The notes: generated by a model from the sequence alone, not told the origin. A stretch of 64,000 nucleotides of DNA from Blastococcus mobilis (GCF_900188025.1 NZ_FZNO01000007.1:62001-126000), one strand, 5' to 3'. Counted from the first letter of the stretch, positions 32,538-42,230 are shown. Made by a program: numbers and translations.

Positions 32538-33973
32538 TCATTCTCCGTCTCCGCGTGACCTCGCGAACTCGGTCACCGGAACGAGCGTAGACGCGGGCAC
32601 CGCCGGGCCTGGGGCGGCACCGGCCCGCGGGGACAGCCACGCACCCACCAGCGCGAGGGCGGTGAGGACGGCGATGCCGAGCAGCACCGACGACGGGAAC
32701 GCGAGCAGGTCCATGGCCGCGGCGGCCACGAGGACGCCGACGATCCCCACGCACACCGCCGACATCGTGACGTCGGCGATCTGGAAGGCGGCCGAATCCG
32801 CGCCGCGGCGATCCTCGCGCGACTGCCCCAGCAGGAGCACGCTCAGGCTCGGCATGCCCAGCCCCATCCCCAACCCGGGGACCGCCCAGCTCACGCAGGT
32901 CGGCCAGCCGTGCAGGGCCGGGACGGTGACGAGCGCGGTACCGGCGAGGCCGGCCGCCAGGAGCAGGAAGCCGATCCTGAGCAGGACCACCCGAGCGACG
33001 TCGGGCCGGCGCCCCTGCAGTTGGGAGGCCACCGCCCAGCCGAGCGCGCCGGCCGTCAGCGGGATTCCGGCCGTGGTGGGGCTGTAGCCGTGGAGCTGGG
33101 TCAGGGTGAGCGGCAGCAGCGCGTCCATGCCGAAGAAGGCACCCGCCAGCATCCCCCGCGCGCCGATGACCGCGGGCAGGCCGGGCCGCATCCCGGCGGT
33201 GCCCCGTGGGAGGAGCGGGCGCAGGCCCGCCACGAGCGCCATCGCGCCCACCGCGGCGATGCCCAGGGCGACCGGGTCCAGCCGCTGGCCGGCGTACTGC
33301 AGCGCGGCGACACCGATTCCGGCGAGCAGCGCCCACCACCGCCGGGCCGACGCGGGCACCGCCAGGCCCTCGGGCGCGCCGAGCCTCCGGAGGGCGGGCA
33401 GGAGCAGCGCGAGGCCGAGCGCGATCAGGGGCAGCATCCCGAGGAACACCCACCGCCAGCCCACGTGCGTGGTGAGCAGGCCGGCGAGGAGCGGGCCGAT
33501 CAGCGCGGGCAGCACCCACGCGGCCGAGAAGGCCGCGAACAACGGCGGCCGCAGCTCCGCCCGGTAGGCACACGGCCCGCGACGACGTAGAGCGAGACGG
33601 CGATGATCCCGCCGCCGATCCCCTGCACCGCGCGGGCGGCGACGAAGACCGCCATGTGCCCGGAGAGCCCGCCCACCAGGAGGCCGGCGGCGAAGACGGC
33701 CACACCGGCCAGCACCGCGACGCGGGAACCGCGGCGGTCGTCGAGGTCACCGCCGAGGACCATCCCGAACACCGACGCCACGAGGAAGGCGCTGAACGGC
33801 CAGCCGTACCAGGCCAGCCCGTCGAGCTCGGCGACCGCCGTGGGCATCGCCGTCGCAACCGCCATGGACTCGAAGGCCACGAAGGTGATCAGCATGAGCA
33901 GGCCCGCGGTGGTCAGCCGGTGCGCCCGGTCGAACACCGTCGGCCGCCCGCTCGTCCCCACGTCGTCCGCCAA
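32538..33973 (-). pseudogene. MFS transporter with an internal frameshift
   Basis: A DHA-type major facilitator gene in two frames. The 5' part (33973 to ~33570) reads through TM1-4 to [17 protein letters not shown]. The 3' part resumes as [20 protein letters not shown] and continues through the remaining helices to 32538. The frames meet at a CACAC run (plus 33569-33573). Dropping two bases (one CA repeat) would restore ...AGR-AYRAEL... exactly. So either a 2-bp duplication has broken the gene or the base call is wrong. The start is uncertain (TTG 33973 or GTG 33961; GGAGGGGG precedes). Substrate unknown. The gene directly precedes the cysteine desulfurase. Confidence 0.85.
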
Positions 33974-34019
33974 CCCCCTCCGACCGCCGATGCTTCCCGC
34001 CCATGCCTGCTCCGTACAT

Positions 34020-34061
34020 GTGTCGAGCGCCGACCCCCCGAAGGGGACCGGCGCTCGACAC
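34020..34061 (-). terminator. Hairpin between etfA and the MFS gene
   Basis: Perfect 13-bp stem gtgtcgagcgccg (34020-34032) / cggcgctcgacac (34049-34061), with a 16-nt loop holding CCCCCCGAAGGGG. Probable etfA terminator. Confidence 0.75.
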
Positions 34062-34069
34062 GCAACGTG

Positions 34070-34199
34070 CTGGCGCGGCCTCGCTGCAGGGACCCGCGCC
34101 GCGACCCCGTCCCGGGCCCCCGGCCCCTGCAGGGTCCCGTGGCGAGCGTGCGAGCCGTGGGGGGCGGGGGGTCCTTCTACGAAGGGCGGGGAGGACGGG
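34070..34199. repeat. Complex GC-rich palindromic region (family 2) after etfA
   Basis: Contains tgcagggaccc (gggaccc at 34089-34095) and tgcagggtccc (gggtccc at 34132-34138) as inverted partners, a GACCCCGTCC, and the plus-strand tail GGGGGGTCCTTCTACGAAGG followed by GGAGGACGGGTCC just before the etfA stop. The GGGTCCTTCT end matches other family-2 copies. Confidence 0.65.
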
Positions 34200-34203
34200 T
34201 CCG

Positions 34204-35166
34204 TTACTTCCGCGCGGTGATCTGCTCGGTGGCGGCCGGGACGACCGTGTTCAGGTCGCCCACGACGCCGAAGTCGGCCAGCTCGAAGATCGGGGCCTCG
34301 GGGTCCTTGTTGATGGCCACGATGGTCTTGCTGGTCTGCATGCCGGCACGGTGCTGGATCGCGCCGGAGATGCCGACGGCGACGTAGAGCTGCGGCGAGA
34401 CGGTCTTGCCGGTCTGGCCCACCTGGAAGCTGTGCGGGTAGAAGCCGGAGTCGACGGCAGCGCGGGAGGCGCCCACGGCACCGCCGAGCGAGTCCGCCAG
34501 CGCCTCGATGATCGCGAAGTTCTCGGCGCTGGCCACACCACGGCCACCGGAGACGACTATCGAGGCCTCGGTGAGCTCGGGGCGGCTGCTCTTCTGCTCG
34601 ACCACGCGGTCGACCACGCGCGCCTGCTTGGCGGCGTCGGAGACCGAGACCGATACCGGCTGCTCGGCGCCGGCGGCGGGGGCCGGCTCCGGGGTGACGG
34701 AGTTGCCGCGCAGGGTGTAGATGGGCGTGCCGGTCGTCACCTGGGAGTGCACGATCGTCGCCCCGGCGAACGCGACCTGGGTGGCGGTGCCGTCGGCGGC
34801 GATCTCGGTGACGTCGGTCAGGAAACCGCTGCCGGTCCGGACGGCCAGCCGGGCGGCGATCTCCTTGCCCTCCGGGGAGGACGGGATCACCACGGCGGCC
34901 GGGGACTTCTCGCCCACCAGCTGGGCCAGCACCTCGGCCTTGGGGGCGACGAGGTACTCGTCGATCTCCGGGGCCTCGGCGACGTAGACGGTGGCGGCGC
35001 CGTACTCGGCCAGCGCGTCCTTCACGCCGGCGGCGGTGCCCGGGGCACCGACGACGACGGCGGACGGCTCACCCAGCGCACGCGCTGCGGTGAGGGCCTC
35101 CAGGGTGGTCTTGCGGACTCCGCCGCCGGCCGGGTTGAGCTCGGCCAGGACCAGGACCTCTGCCAT
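34204..35166 (-). CDS. etfA: Electron transfer flavoprotein alpha subunit
   Basis: 320 residues. ETF accepts electrons from acyl-CoA dehydrogenases and passes them to ETF:quinone oxidoreductase. The N-terminal nucleotide-fold domain starts [20 protein letters not shown]. The C-terminal FAD domain has [20 protein letters not shown] and [16 protein letters not shown], where FAD binds. Normal length. ATG 35166 with GAGGAGAAGC upstream. 35 nt after etfB, one transcript. Matches fixB (Rv3028c). Confidence 0.97.
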   Translation of the reverse strand: MAEVLVLAELNPAGGGVRKTTLEALTAARALGEPSAVVVGAPGTAAGVKDALAEYGAATVYVAEAPEIDEYLVAPKAEVLAQLVGEKSPAAVVIPSSPEGKEIAARLAVRTGSGFLTDVTEIAADGTATQVAFAGATIVHSQVTTGTPIYTLRGNSVTPEPAPAAGAEQPVSVSVSDAAKQARVVDRVVEQKSSRPELTEASIVVSGGRGVASAENFAIIEALADSLGGAVGASRAAVDSGFYPHSFQVGQTGKTVSPQLYVAVGISGAIQHRAGMQTSKTIVAINKDPEAPIFELADFGVVGDLNTVVPAATEQITARK

Positions 35167-35201
35167 GAGTGCTTCTCCTCTTCCTTCGATCCGGGCCGGG
35201 C

Positions 35202-35981
35202 TCAGACGATCTTCTGGCTGGCGAGGAAGTCGACGAGCTTCTGCGCGCCGTCGCCCTCGTCGGTGACCTTGACGCCCTCGCCCTTGGGCGGGCGGCCGGC
35301 GAAGTCGAGCACCTTGGTGCTGGCGGCGGCCAGGCCCACGGTCGACGGGTCGACGCCGAGGTCGGCCAGCGACTTGGTCTCCACCGGCTTCTTCTTCGCG
35401 GCCATGATCCCCTTGAACGAGGGGTAGCGCGGCTCGTTGATCGTGTCCCAGGTCGAGACAATCGCCGGCAGCGGCGCCTCGACGGCCCAGTAGCCGCCGT
35501 CGGTCTGCCGCTCGATCCGGGCGGTCGAGCCCTCGACGGTGAGCTTGCGGGCGCCGGACAGCTGCGGGATGCCGAGGCGCTCGGCCAGCAGCGCGGGCAT
35601 GACGCTCATCTGGCTGTCGGTGGCCTCCGCGCCGCAGAGCACGAGGTCGTACTCCAGCTGCTGGAGGGCGGCCGCGAGGACGGCACTGATCTGGAGGGCG
35701 TCCGAGCCGTGGATGGCCTCGTCGGACACGTGGACGGCCTTGTCCGCGCCCATGGAGAGGGCCTTGCGGATCGCGTCGGTGGCCGAGTCCGGACCGACGG
35801 TCAGCACGGTGACCTCGCCGCCCTGCGCCTCCTTGATCGTCAGCGCCTCCTCGATCGCGTACTCGTCCATCTCGTTGATCACGTTGTCGGCCGAGGCGCG
35901 GGCGACGGTGTTGTCGGACGGGTCGAGCTTGCGCTCGCTCCCCGAGTCCGGGACCTGCTTGACAAGAACGACGATGTTCAT
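35202..35981 (-). CDS. etfB: Electron transfer flavoprotein beta subunit
   Basis: 259 residues; binds AMP and completes the EtfAB heterodimer. It begins MNIVVLVKQVPDSGSERKL. The recognition-loop region follows VLCGAEATDSQMSVMPALLAERLG; normal length. ATG 35981 with GGAAGG upstream. First gene of etfB-etfA. A palindrome overlapping a TAACCT -10 (36043-36060) and a CRP-type site lie upstream, so it is probably regulated with fatty-acid use. Matches fixA (Rv3029c). Confidence 0.97.
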   Translation of the reverse strand: MNIVVLVKQVPDSGSERKLDPSDNTVARASADNVINEMDEYAIEEALTIKEAQGGEVTVLTVGPDSATDAIRKALSMGADKAVHVSDEAIHGSDALQISAVLAAALQQLEYDLVLCGAEATDSQMSVMPALLAERLGIPQLSGARKLTVEGSTARIERQTDGGYWAVEAPLPAIVSTWDTINEPRYPSFKGIMAAKKKPVETKSLADLGVDPSTVGLAAASTKVLDFAGRPPKGEGVKVTDEGDGAQKLVDFLASQKIV

Positions 35982-36042
35982 TCGCGCTGACCTTCCGACG
36001 CGTTCAGGACGCGGGCACGGGCCCGCCTGGCTCCGATCATGG

Positions 36043-36060
36043 AGGTTACTGGCAGGTAAC
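36043..36060 (-). promoter_or_regulatory. etfB promoter -10 with overlapping palindromic operator
   Basis: Minus-strand TAACCT (36048-36043) is a -10 giving a ~55-nt leader. It overlaps the palindrome GTTAC-N6-GTAAC (36045-36060). A TetR-type repressor sensing acyl-CoA would fit; the protein is not identifiable here. Confidence 0.5.
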
Positions 36061-36082
36061 GCGGCGGCGAGCCGAGGGGCCG

Positions 36083-36096
36083 GTGACGAGCGTCAC
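36083..36096. promoter_or_regulatory. CRP/GlxR-type site upstream of etfB
   Basis: GTGA-N6-TCAC, the core of CRP-family sites, centred about 53 nt upstream of the inferred etfB transcription start. It lies just beyond the stop codon of the gene upstream. Confidence 0.45.
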
Positions 36097-36105
36097 GCGA
36101 CCCGA

Positions 36106-37230
36106 TCAGGTGGACGGCATCCACTGACCCGTCGCGGCGAAACGCTCCAGCGTGGCCGCGTACGGCGCGAGGTCGAGGCCCTGGTCGGCGACCCACTCGT
36201 CGGAGTAGTACGTGTGCGCGTACCGCTCCCCGCCGTCGCACAGCAGGGTGACGACGCTGCCGGTGCGCCCGTGAGCGACCATCTCGGCGACCAGCTGGAA
36301 CGCGCCCCAGAGGTTGGTGCCCGTCGAGCCTCCGGCCCGTCGGCCGGTGACCCGCTCCAGCTCGCGCATCGCGGCCAGCGAGGCCGCGTCGGGCACGCAG
36401 ATCATCCGGTCGACGATCGTCGGCACGAACGAGGGCTCCACCCGCGGCCGGCCGATCCCCTCGATGCGGGAGGACCGCCCGGTGGCCGTCGCGGGGTCGC
36501 CGTCCCGCCAGCCGGGGAAGAAGGACGAGCCCTCCGGGTCGACGACGGCCAGCCGGGTCGGCAGGCGCCGGTACCGGAGGTACCGGCCGATGGTGGCGCT
36601 CGTCCCGCCGGTACCGGCCCCGACCACCACCCACTCCGGCAACGGGTGCCGCTCCAGCGCGAGCTGGCTGAAGATCGACTCGGCGATGTTGTTGTTGCCC
36701 CGCCAGTCGGTGGCGCGCTCGGCGTTGCTGAACTGGTCCAGGTAGTGGCCCCCGCACTCGGCAGCCAGCCGCCGGGCCTCCTCGTAGATGTCCGGACCCC
36801 GGTCCACGAAGTGGCAGCGACCGCCGTGGAACTCGATGAGCGCGACCTTCTCCGGGCTCGTGGAGGTCGGCATGACCGCGACGAACGGCAGCCCGAGCAT
36901 CCGCGCGAAGTAGGCCTCGCTGACCGCCGTCGACCCGCTGGAGGCCTCGACCACCGTGCTGCCCTCGGTGATCTGGCCCGAGCACAGTCCGTAGAGGAAC
37001 AGCGAGCGGGCCAGCCGGTGCTTGAGGCTGCCGGTCGGATGGGTCGATTCGTCCTTGAGGTAGAGCTCGACGCCCCACTCGGGTGGCAGCGGGTAGACCA
37101 GCAGGTGGGTGTCGGCGCTGCGGCGGGCGTCGGCCTCGACCGCGGCCACCGCGCGGTCGACCCAGGCGCGGCCCACCGGGTCCGAGCGGTCGACGTCCGT
37201 CGCGGCCCCGACGGGCTCGACAGCGCTCAT
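36106..37230 (-). CDS. PLP-dependent cysteine synthase-family enzyme (Cds1-like)
   Basis: 374-residue fold-type II PLP enzyme. PLP Lys70 lies in [15 protein letters not shown]; the phosphate loop is [14 protein letters not shown]; substrate loop [13 protein letters not shown]. The long C-terminal part with [14 protein letters not shown] recalls Cds1 (Rv3684), a cysteine desulfhydrase releasing H2S. Cysteine synthase is the alternative. It is the last gene of a five-gene unit; its ATG overlaps the stop of the ABC ATPase gene (ATGA). The link to an importer suggests it acts on the imported compound or its product, which is inference. Confidence 0.85.
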   Translation of the reverse strand: MSAVEPVGAATDVDRSDPVGRAWVDRAVAAVEADARRSADTHLLVYPLPPEWGVELYLKDESTHPTGSLKHRLARSLFLYGLCSGQITEGSTVVEASSGSTAVSEAYFARMLGLPFVAVMPTSTSPEKVALIEFHGGRCHFVDRGPDIYEEARRLAAECGGHYLDQFSNAERATDWRGNNNIAESIFSQLALERHPLPEWVVVGAGTGGTSATIGRYLRYRRLPTRLAVVDPEGSSFFPGWRDGDPATATGRSSRIEGIGRPRVEPSFVPTIVDRMICVPDAASLAAMRELERVTGRRAGGSTGTNLWGAFQLVAEMVAHGRTGSVVTLLCDGGERYAHTYYSDEWVADQGLDLAPYAATLERFAATGQWMPST

Positions 37231-38333
37231 GCCCCCTCGCCCCTCGGCTCGTCCGCGACGACGAGCACCGGTCGCTCCGCCGGCGTCACCGTCACCGCGG
37301 CGCCGGGGACGAGGTCGGCACTGCTCGCGCTGGCGACGTCGATCCGGACCTCCACGCCGTCCGGGAGCGCCACGAGGACCCGCGTCGAGGCGCCGGAGAA
37401 CGTGCGCGTCACCACCCGTGCGTTCCCGGCCGGGTGGGCGCTGACCTCCAGCGCCTCGGGGCGCACCAGCGCGACCACGCTGCCGGCCGCGGGTGCGGCG
37501 CCTGCAAGCGGTCGGCGCACGCCGAGCAGCGCCACGTGGCCGTCGGCGAGCTGGGCCGGGAGCCGGTTCATGGTGCCGACGAACTGGGCGACGAAACCGG
37601 TCGCGGGCCGCTCGTAGAGCTCGTCGGGCGTGGCGACCTGCTCCAGCCGACCGCTGCGCAGCACTCCGACGCGGTCGGCGACCGAGAGCGCCTCGGCCTG
37701 GTCGTGGGTCACGAAGACGGTCGTGATGCCGAGCTCGAGCTGGATCCGCCGGATCTCCTCGCGCAGCTGCACGCGGACCTGGGCGTCGAGGGCGGACAGC
37801 GGTTCGTCGAGCAGGAGCACCTGCGGCGCGACGGCCAGGGCGCGGGCCAGCGCCACGCGCTGCTGCTGCCCACCGGAGAGCTGGTGGGGATAGCGCGCGG
37901 CGCGGTCGGCCAGCCCGACCAGGTCCAGCAGCTCGGCGGCGCGGGCGGTCTGCTCGGCCTTCGGCCGCCGCCGGACCCGCAGACCGAACGCGACGTTCTC
38001 CGCGACCGTGAGGTTCGGGAAGAGGCTGTAGGCCTGGAACACCATGCCCATGTCGCGCTTGCTCGCCGGGACCCCGGTGATGTCACGGCCGTCGACCAGC
38101 ACCCGGCCGGCGTCGGGCTGGTCGAACCCGGCGATCGCCCGCAGCGCCGTCGTCTTCCCGCAGCCCGACGGGCCCAGCAGCGCGAGGAACTCGCCCCCGG
38201 CGATGTCCATGTCCAGGCCGTCCAACGCCACGACCGAGCCGTACCGGCGGGTCAGCCCGTCGAGCCGGATGGGCACGCCCGGGCGCTCCCGCAGGTCGGC
38301 GGGGCCTGCGGCCCGGGCGGACACGGCGGTCAT
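37227..38333 (-). CDS. ABC importer ATPase (PotA/AfuC type)
   Basis: 368 residues. Walker [11 protein letters not shown]-loop [13 protein letters not shown], signature [15 protein letters not shown], Walker [12 protein letters not shown], His in [10 protein letters not shown]; a C-terminal TOBE-type domain from ~245. Drives the two permeases encoded upstream. ATG 38333 with AAGGAGACC; ATGA overlaps with the genes on both sides. This subclass serves spermidine, iron(III), phosphonate, thiamine or sulfate importers; the substrate is open. Confidence 0.93.
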   Translation of the reverse strand: MTAVSARAAGPADLRERPGVPIRLDGLTRRYGSVVALDGLDMDIAGGEFLALLGPSGCGKTTALRAIAGFDQPDAGRVLVDGRDITGVPASKRDMGMVFQAYSLFPNLTVAENVAFGLRVRRRPKAEQTARAAELLDLVGLADRAARYPHQLSGGQQQRVALARALAVAPQVLLLDEPLSALDAQVRVQLREEIRRIQLELGITTVFVTHDQAEALSVADRVGVLRSGRLEQVATPDELYERPATGFVAQFVGTMNRLPAQLADGHVALLGVRRPLAGAAPAAGSVVALVRPEALEVSAHPAGNARVVTRTFSGASTRVLVALPDGVEVRIDVASASSADLVPGAAVTVTPAERPVLVVADEPRGEGA

Positions 38334-39208
38334 GAGGTCTCCTTCGTGCCGCGCCGGCGGTCCAGCGCGGAGATCATCAGCAGCAGCACCCAGGTGACGA
38401 CGAGCGACAGCACCGAGACGGCCACCGAGAGCTGGGACTGGGATCCCGAGATCCGCACGATCCACGTCGGAAAGGTCTCGAAGCCCAGGATCACGGCGAT
38501 CGTGTACTCCCCCATCACGAGGGCGAGGGTGAGGAACGAGGCGTTGAGCACCGACGTCCGCAGGACCGGCAGGACGACGGAGACCAGCACGCGCGGCCAC
38601 GACGCCCCGAGGTTGCGGGCGGCCTCGGTGAGGGTGCGCAGGTCGGCGCCCCGGACCCCGGCGTCCAGCGCCCGGTAGACGAACGGCAGCGCGAGCACGA
38701 CGTAGACGAGGACCAGGATCCAGGGCAGCGCCGGCTCCTGGAGGGCGAAGAAGGCCTCCGCCAGCGGCGTCCCGAAGAAGTAGTCCGGAGCCCACGCCAG
38801 CACGCTGCGGACGCCGACCACCAGGGCGATCGGAGGCAGCACCAGCGGCATGAGGGTGAGCAGCTCGACCGTCGTCCGCAGCCGGGGCAGCCGGAGGTTC
38901 ACCAGCACGACGGTCGGCACCATGAGCACCAGCGCGATGACGACGGTCAGGCCGGCGATGGCCAGGGAACGGGTGAAGGCCTCGGTGAAGCCTTCGGCAC
39001 CCGGGATCTCGGCGTACGTCTCCAGCGAGACGCCGTCGCGCTCCCGGATGGTGAACCACACCGAGGCCGCGATCGGCACCAGGAAGTAGAGGCCGAGGAC
39101 GGCGAGGACGGCGTAGCGCCACGCCCCCGAGCCCCGTCGTCCCCGTCGGACGGGTGTCTCCGGAGCGACGCCGCCGGCCCCCGCGACGCTCTCGGCGAGC
39201 GCGGTCAT
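38330..39208 (-). CDS. ABC importer permease 2
   Basis: 292 residues, six hydrophobic segments, the EAA loop as LTEAARNLGASWPRVLVSVVLP. First TM at ~30-50 after a short basic N-terminus. PotC/ThiP-half type. ATG at 39208 overlaps the stop of permease 1 (ATGA), and its own stop overlaps the ATPase start. The longer open frame upstream is an artefact of reading the other permease out of frame. Confidence 0.92.
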   Translation of the reverse strand: MTALAESVAGAGGVAPETPVRRGRRGSGAWRYAVLAVLGLYFLVPIAASVWFTIRERDGVSLETYAEIPGAEGFTEAFTRSLAIAGLTVVIALVLMVPTVVLVNLRLPRLRTTVELLTLMPLVLPPIALVVGVRSVLAWAPDYFFGTPLAEAFFALQEPALPWILVLVYVVLALPFVYRALDAGVRGADLRTLTEAARNLGASWPRVLVSVVLPVLRTSVLNASFLTLALVMGEYTIAVILGFETFPTWIVRISGSQSQLSVAVSVLSLVVTWVLLLMISALDRRRGTKETS

Positions 39209-40128
39209 GCCAGCCACCGCTGCGTGCGGCGCTGGACCCAGGCGTAGAAGACCATCACCAGGCCGATGAGCACGACCATGCCCAGCGCGAGGGCCTTGCC
39301 GCGGTTCTCCGAGCCGACGACGACGTCCCCGGAGAGGGCGTTCGCGATCTGCAGCGTGACCAGCGGGACGGTGCTGCCCACGAGCGCGTCCGCGGTGGCG
39401 TACGCCGCGAAGGCCGAGGCGAACAGCAGCATCGTCGCGCCGACGACGGGGGGTGCGAGCACCGGTCCGCCGACGTGCCGCCAGTACTGCCAGCCGCTGG
39501 CCCCGAGGTTGTCCGACGCCTCGCGCCACTGCGGCCGCAGCGCCTCCAGCGCCGGGATGATCGTGAGCACCATCAGCGGGATCAGGAAGTAGAGGTAGAC
39601 CAGCGCCAGGCCGGCCATCGAGTACAGGCTGAATCCGCCGAGGCCCAGCCCGAGGGTGTCGGTGAGCAGGGCGGTGACGACGCCGGAGGTGCCGATCGTG
39701 GCGATGAACGCGAACGCCAGCGGGATCCCACCGAAGTTGGCCAGCACCCCGGACGCCGTCAGCACCAGCCGGCGCAGCAGCCGTCCTCGCCGCGCGCGGA
39801 GGATCGCGACGGCGAGCGCGAGACCGAGCACGGCTCCGAGGACGGCGGTGATCACCGACAGCTGCAGGCTGCCGACGTAGGCCCGCCGGTAGGGGCCCTC
39901 GGTGATCGCCGCGACGGAGGCGGTCGACCAGGTCTCCTCGAAGGTCACCGGATCAGTCGCCCGGAACGCCTCGACGGCGAGCACGGCGATCGGCAGCAGC
40001 AGGAAGACGGCCACGTACAGGAAGAACGGCAGCGCACCCAGGACGACGAGCACGCGGCCGCGCCGGCCTCCCCGACGGGAGACCGGCGCGACTGCGTCCG
40101 GAGTGCGGTCCGGGGCTGCGGTACTCAG
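39205..40128 (-). CDS. ABC importer permease 1, probable CTG start
   Basis: Six-helix permease with EAA loop as WREASDNLGASGWQYWRHVGGP. The first canonical start, GTG 40053, lies at the very edge of TM1 (VLVVLGALPFF) and lacks a well-spaced Shine-Dalgarno. The frame extends upstream to a CTG (40128-40126) that overlaps the TGA of the binding-protein gene (CTGA) with GGAG 8 nt before it. It would add STAAPDRTPDAVAPVSRR and a basic stretch, a normal cytosolic N-terminus. All other junctions in this operon are NTGA overlaps. Length 307 with CTG, 282 with GTG. Confidence 0.85.
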   Translation of the reverse strand: MSTAAPDRTPDAVAPVSRRGGRRGRVLVVLGALPFFLYVAVFLLLPIAVLAVEAFRATDPVTFEETWSTASVAAITEGPYRRAYVGSLQLSVITAVLGAVLGLALAVAILRARRGRLLRRLVLTASGVLANFGGIPLAFAFIATIGTSGVVTALLTDTLGLGLGGFSLYSMAGLALVYLYFLIPLMVLTIIPALEALRPQWREASDNLGASGWQYWRHVGGPVLAPPVVGATMLLFASAFAAYATADALVGSTVPLVTLQIANALSGDVVVGSENRGKALALGMVVLIGLVMVFYAWVQRRTQRWLA

Positions 40129-41267
40129 CCGGAGATCTCCGCGTTCCAGCGCTCGGCGACGACCGCCTGTGCCGCCGTCTGCTGCTCCTCGGTCGGGAAC
40201 TCGACGTCACCCTCGACCGGGGGCAGTGCCGAGAGCGCCTCGCTGTCGGCGGTACCCGCCTCCTCCATGGCCGGCAGCCGGACCGGGCGCGAGCCGCCCT
40301 TCAGCCAGATGTTCTGGCCCTCGTCGCTGTACAGGAACTCCTGCCACAGCCGGGCCGCCGCCGGGTGCGGGGCGAACTTGCTGATGGCCTGGCTGTAGTA
40401 GCTGCCGAAGACACCGTCGGTGGGGACGGCGACCTGCCACTCCACGCCCTCCTCGGCGAAGGTCTCGGTGAAGGAGGCGTTGAGGTAGTCCCAGTCGATG
40501 GAAATCGGGGTCTCGCCGCTCTGGATGGTCGCGGGCGTGATCTCGACCGGGTTGAAGTTGCCGGCGTCCTTGATCTGCTTGAAGAAGTCGATCCCGGGAC
40601 CGATGTCGTCGAGGCTGCCGCCGTTGGCCAGCGACGCCGCCCACACGCCGCTGAACGCCGCGGCGGCCTGGGTCGGGTCGCCGTTGAGCGCCACCTGGCC
40701 GGCGTACTGCGGGTCGAGCAGGTCGGCGAAGGTCGTCGGGCACTCGGCGACCACCGTGGCGTTGCAGCCGATGGAGATGAAGCCGCCGTAGTCGTTGTAC
40801 CAGTGGCCCTCAGGGTCCTTCTGGTTCTCCGGGATGTCGTCCCAGGTCTCCACCTGGTAGGGGGCGAGGAGGTCCTGGGCCTGCGCCTGGCGGGCGAACG
40901 CGGTGCCGAGGTCGAGGACGTCGGGCGCGCGGTCCTGGCCCTTCTGGCTCTGGACGGCGTTCAGCTCGTCCTGGCTGGAGCCGTCGGGGCTGGCGCTGTT
41001 GATCTCGATGTCGTACTTCTCGCTGAAGGTCTCGAGCATCTCGCCGTAGTTCGCCCAGTCCGGGGGCAGGGCGATCACGTTGAGCGTGCCCTCCTCCTGC
41101 GCGGCCTCCACCAGGGCGTCCATCCCGCCCAGGTCCTCGGCGGACGTGGCCGAGGCGGCGTCGGAGCCGCTGCCGCCGGAGGAGCCGCCGTCGTCCGAGC
41201 CGCACGCGGTGAGGGTGAGCCCGGCGGTGACGACCGCGACCGCGGTCCGCAGGGTGCTTCGTCGCAC
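40125..41267 (-). CDS. ABC importer substrate-binding lipoprotein
   Basis: 380 residues. Signal peptide and lipobox LTAC (Cys22), Ser/Gly/Asp linker, then a two-lobed binding protein (class with PotD/AfuA): LNVIALPPDWANYGEMLETF, ISIDWDYLNASF, GSYYSQAISKFAPHPAAARLW. Aromatic and acidic residues suggest a small organic cation or a metal complex, but the ligand cannot be named. GTG 41267 behind AGGAGGACAT. First gene of the operon SBP-permease-permease-ATPase-Cds1-like. Confidence 0.92.
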   Translation of the reverse strand: MRRSTLRTAVAVVTAGLTLTACGSDDGGSSGGSGSDAASATSAEDLGGMDALVEAAQEEGTLNVIALPPDWANYGEMLETFSEKYDIEINSASPDGSSQDELNAVQSQKGQDRAPDVLDLGTAFARQAQAQDLLAPYQVETWDDIPENQKDPEGHWYNDYGGFISIGCNATVVAECPTTFADLLDPQYAGQVALNGDPTQAAAAFSGVWAASLANGGSLDDIGPGIDFFKQIKDAGNFNPVEITPATIQSGETPISIDWDYLNASFTETFAEEGVEWQVAVPTDGVFGSYYSQAISKFAPHPAAARLWQEFLYSDEGQNIWLKGGSRPVRLPAMEEAGTADSEALSALPPVEGDVEFPTEEQQTAAQAVVAERWNAEISG

Positions 41268-41390
41268 ATGTCCTCCTGACGTGGTGCCGCGCACCCAGCG
41301 CCCCGCTGACGCCCGGCGATCCGGCATCGCGATTGTCACCGACCGGGCGCGTTCAGGGGCGGTGACGGCACACGAACGTGAGACGAACGC

Positions 41391-42176
41391 TCAGCGGCCG
41401 CTGAACTGGGCCTTCCCCGGACCGTTCTCCAGGAACGAGGTCATGCCGGTCTTCTGGTCCTCGGTGTCGAACAGCTCGGCGAACAGCCGGCTCTCCAGTG
41501 CCAGCCCCTCGTCGAGGGTGCTGTCGAGCCCCTCGTCGATGGCCCGCTTGGCGGCGGCGAGGGCCAGCGGCGGCCCGGCAGCGAACTTGCGCGCCATGGC
41601 CACCGCGGTGGCGTACACCTCGTCGTCGGGGACGACCGCGTCAGCGAGGCCGATCTCCAGCGCCTCCTGGGCACCCACGTGCCGGCCGGTGAACACCAGG
41701 TCCTTGGCCTTGGCCGGTCCGACCAGCCGGGCCAGCCGCTGGGTCCCTCCGGCACCCGGGATGACCCCGAGCAGGATCTCGGGCTGCCCGATCTTCGCGG
41801 AGGCGCCGAGCAGCCGGAAGTCGGCACACAGGGCGAGCTCGTAGCCGCCGCCGAGGGCGTAGCCGGTGATCGCGGCGATGACCGGCTTCGGGATGTGGGC
41901 GACCGTCCGGAAGGAGCTCTGCAGTTCCCGTCCCCAGGCCGTCATGCCGCTCCCGTCCAGCTGCGACATCGCCTTGATGTCGGCCCCGGCGGCGAAGACC
42001 CGTTCGCCGCCGTAGAGGACGACGGCCCGGACCTCGGCGCGCTCGGAGGCCTCGATGGCCGCGGCCCGCACCTCCTGGTGCAGCTGCTCGTCGATCGCGT
42101 TCATCTTCGGCCGGTCGAGGCGGATCGTGCCCACCCCGTCGTCCACCTGCAGGGTCACGAACTCGGGCGCTGCCAT
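41391..42176 (-). CDS. Enoyl-CoA hydratase
   Basis: 261-residue crotonase. Oxyanion-hole segments are GERVFAAGADIKAM and GYALGGGYELALCADF. Both catalytic Glu positions are present (Glu in GGGYELALCADF numbering region and Glu in GQPEILLGVIPGAGGTQRL), so a true hydratase acting in beta-oxidation is likely, close to mycobacterial EchA8. ATG 42176 with GGAGGACC upstream, and TAGGGT about 50 nt upstream as -10. Stands alone. Confidence 0.93.
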   Translation of the reverse strand: MAAPEFVTLQVDDGVGTIRLDRPKMNAIDEQLHQEVRAAAIEASERAEVRAVVLYGGERVFAAGADIKAMSQLDGSGMTAWGRELQSSFRTVAHIPKPVIAAITGYALGGGYELALCADFRLLGASAKIGQPEILLGVIPGAGGTQRLARLVGPAKAKDLVFTGRHVGAQEALEIGLADAVVPDDEVYATAVAMARKFAAGPPLALAAAKRAIDEGLDSTLDEGLALESRLFAELFDTEDQKTGMTSFLENGPGKAQFSGR

Positions 42177-42224
42177 GTGCGGTCCTCCGGGAGCCGGGGT
42201 CTGTCTTCCTGCGTGCTCGCCCGA

Positions 42225-42230
42225 ACCCTA
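42225..42230 (-). promoter_or_regulatory. Possible -10 element of the enoyl-CoA hydratase gene
   Basis: Minus-strand TAGGGT, about 48 nt before the ATG, leaving a leader with a Shine-Dalgarno. Confidence 0.45.

Noticed and set aside
32538-33542. A complete short MFS protein starting at 33542
   Set aside because: It lacks the first four helices, which are present in another frame just upstream; the two pieces make one frameshifted gene.
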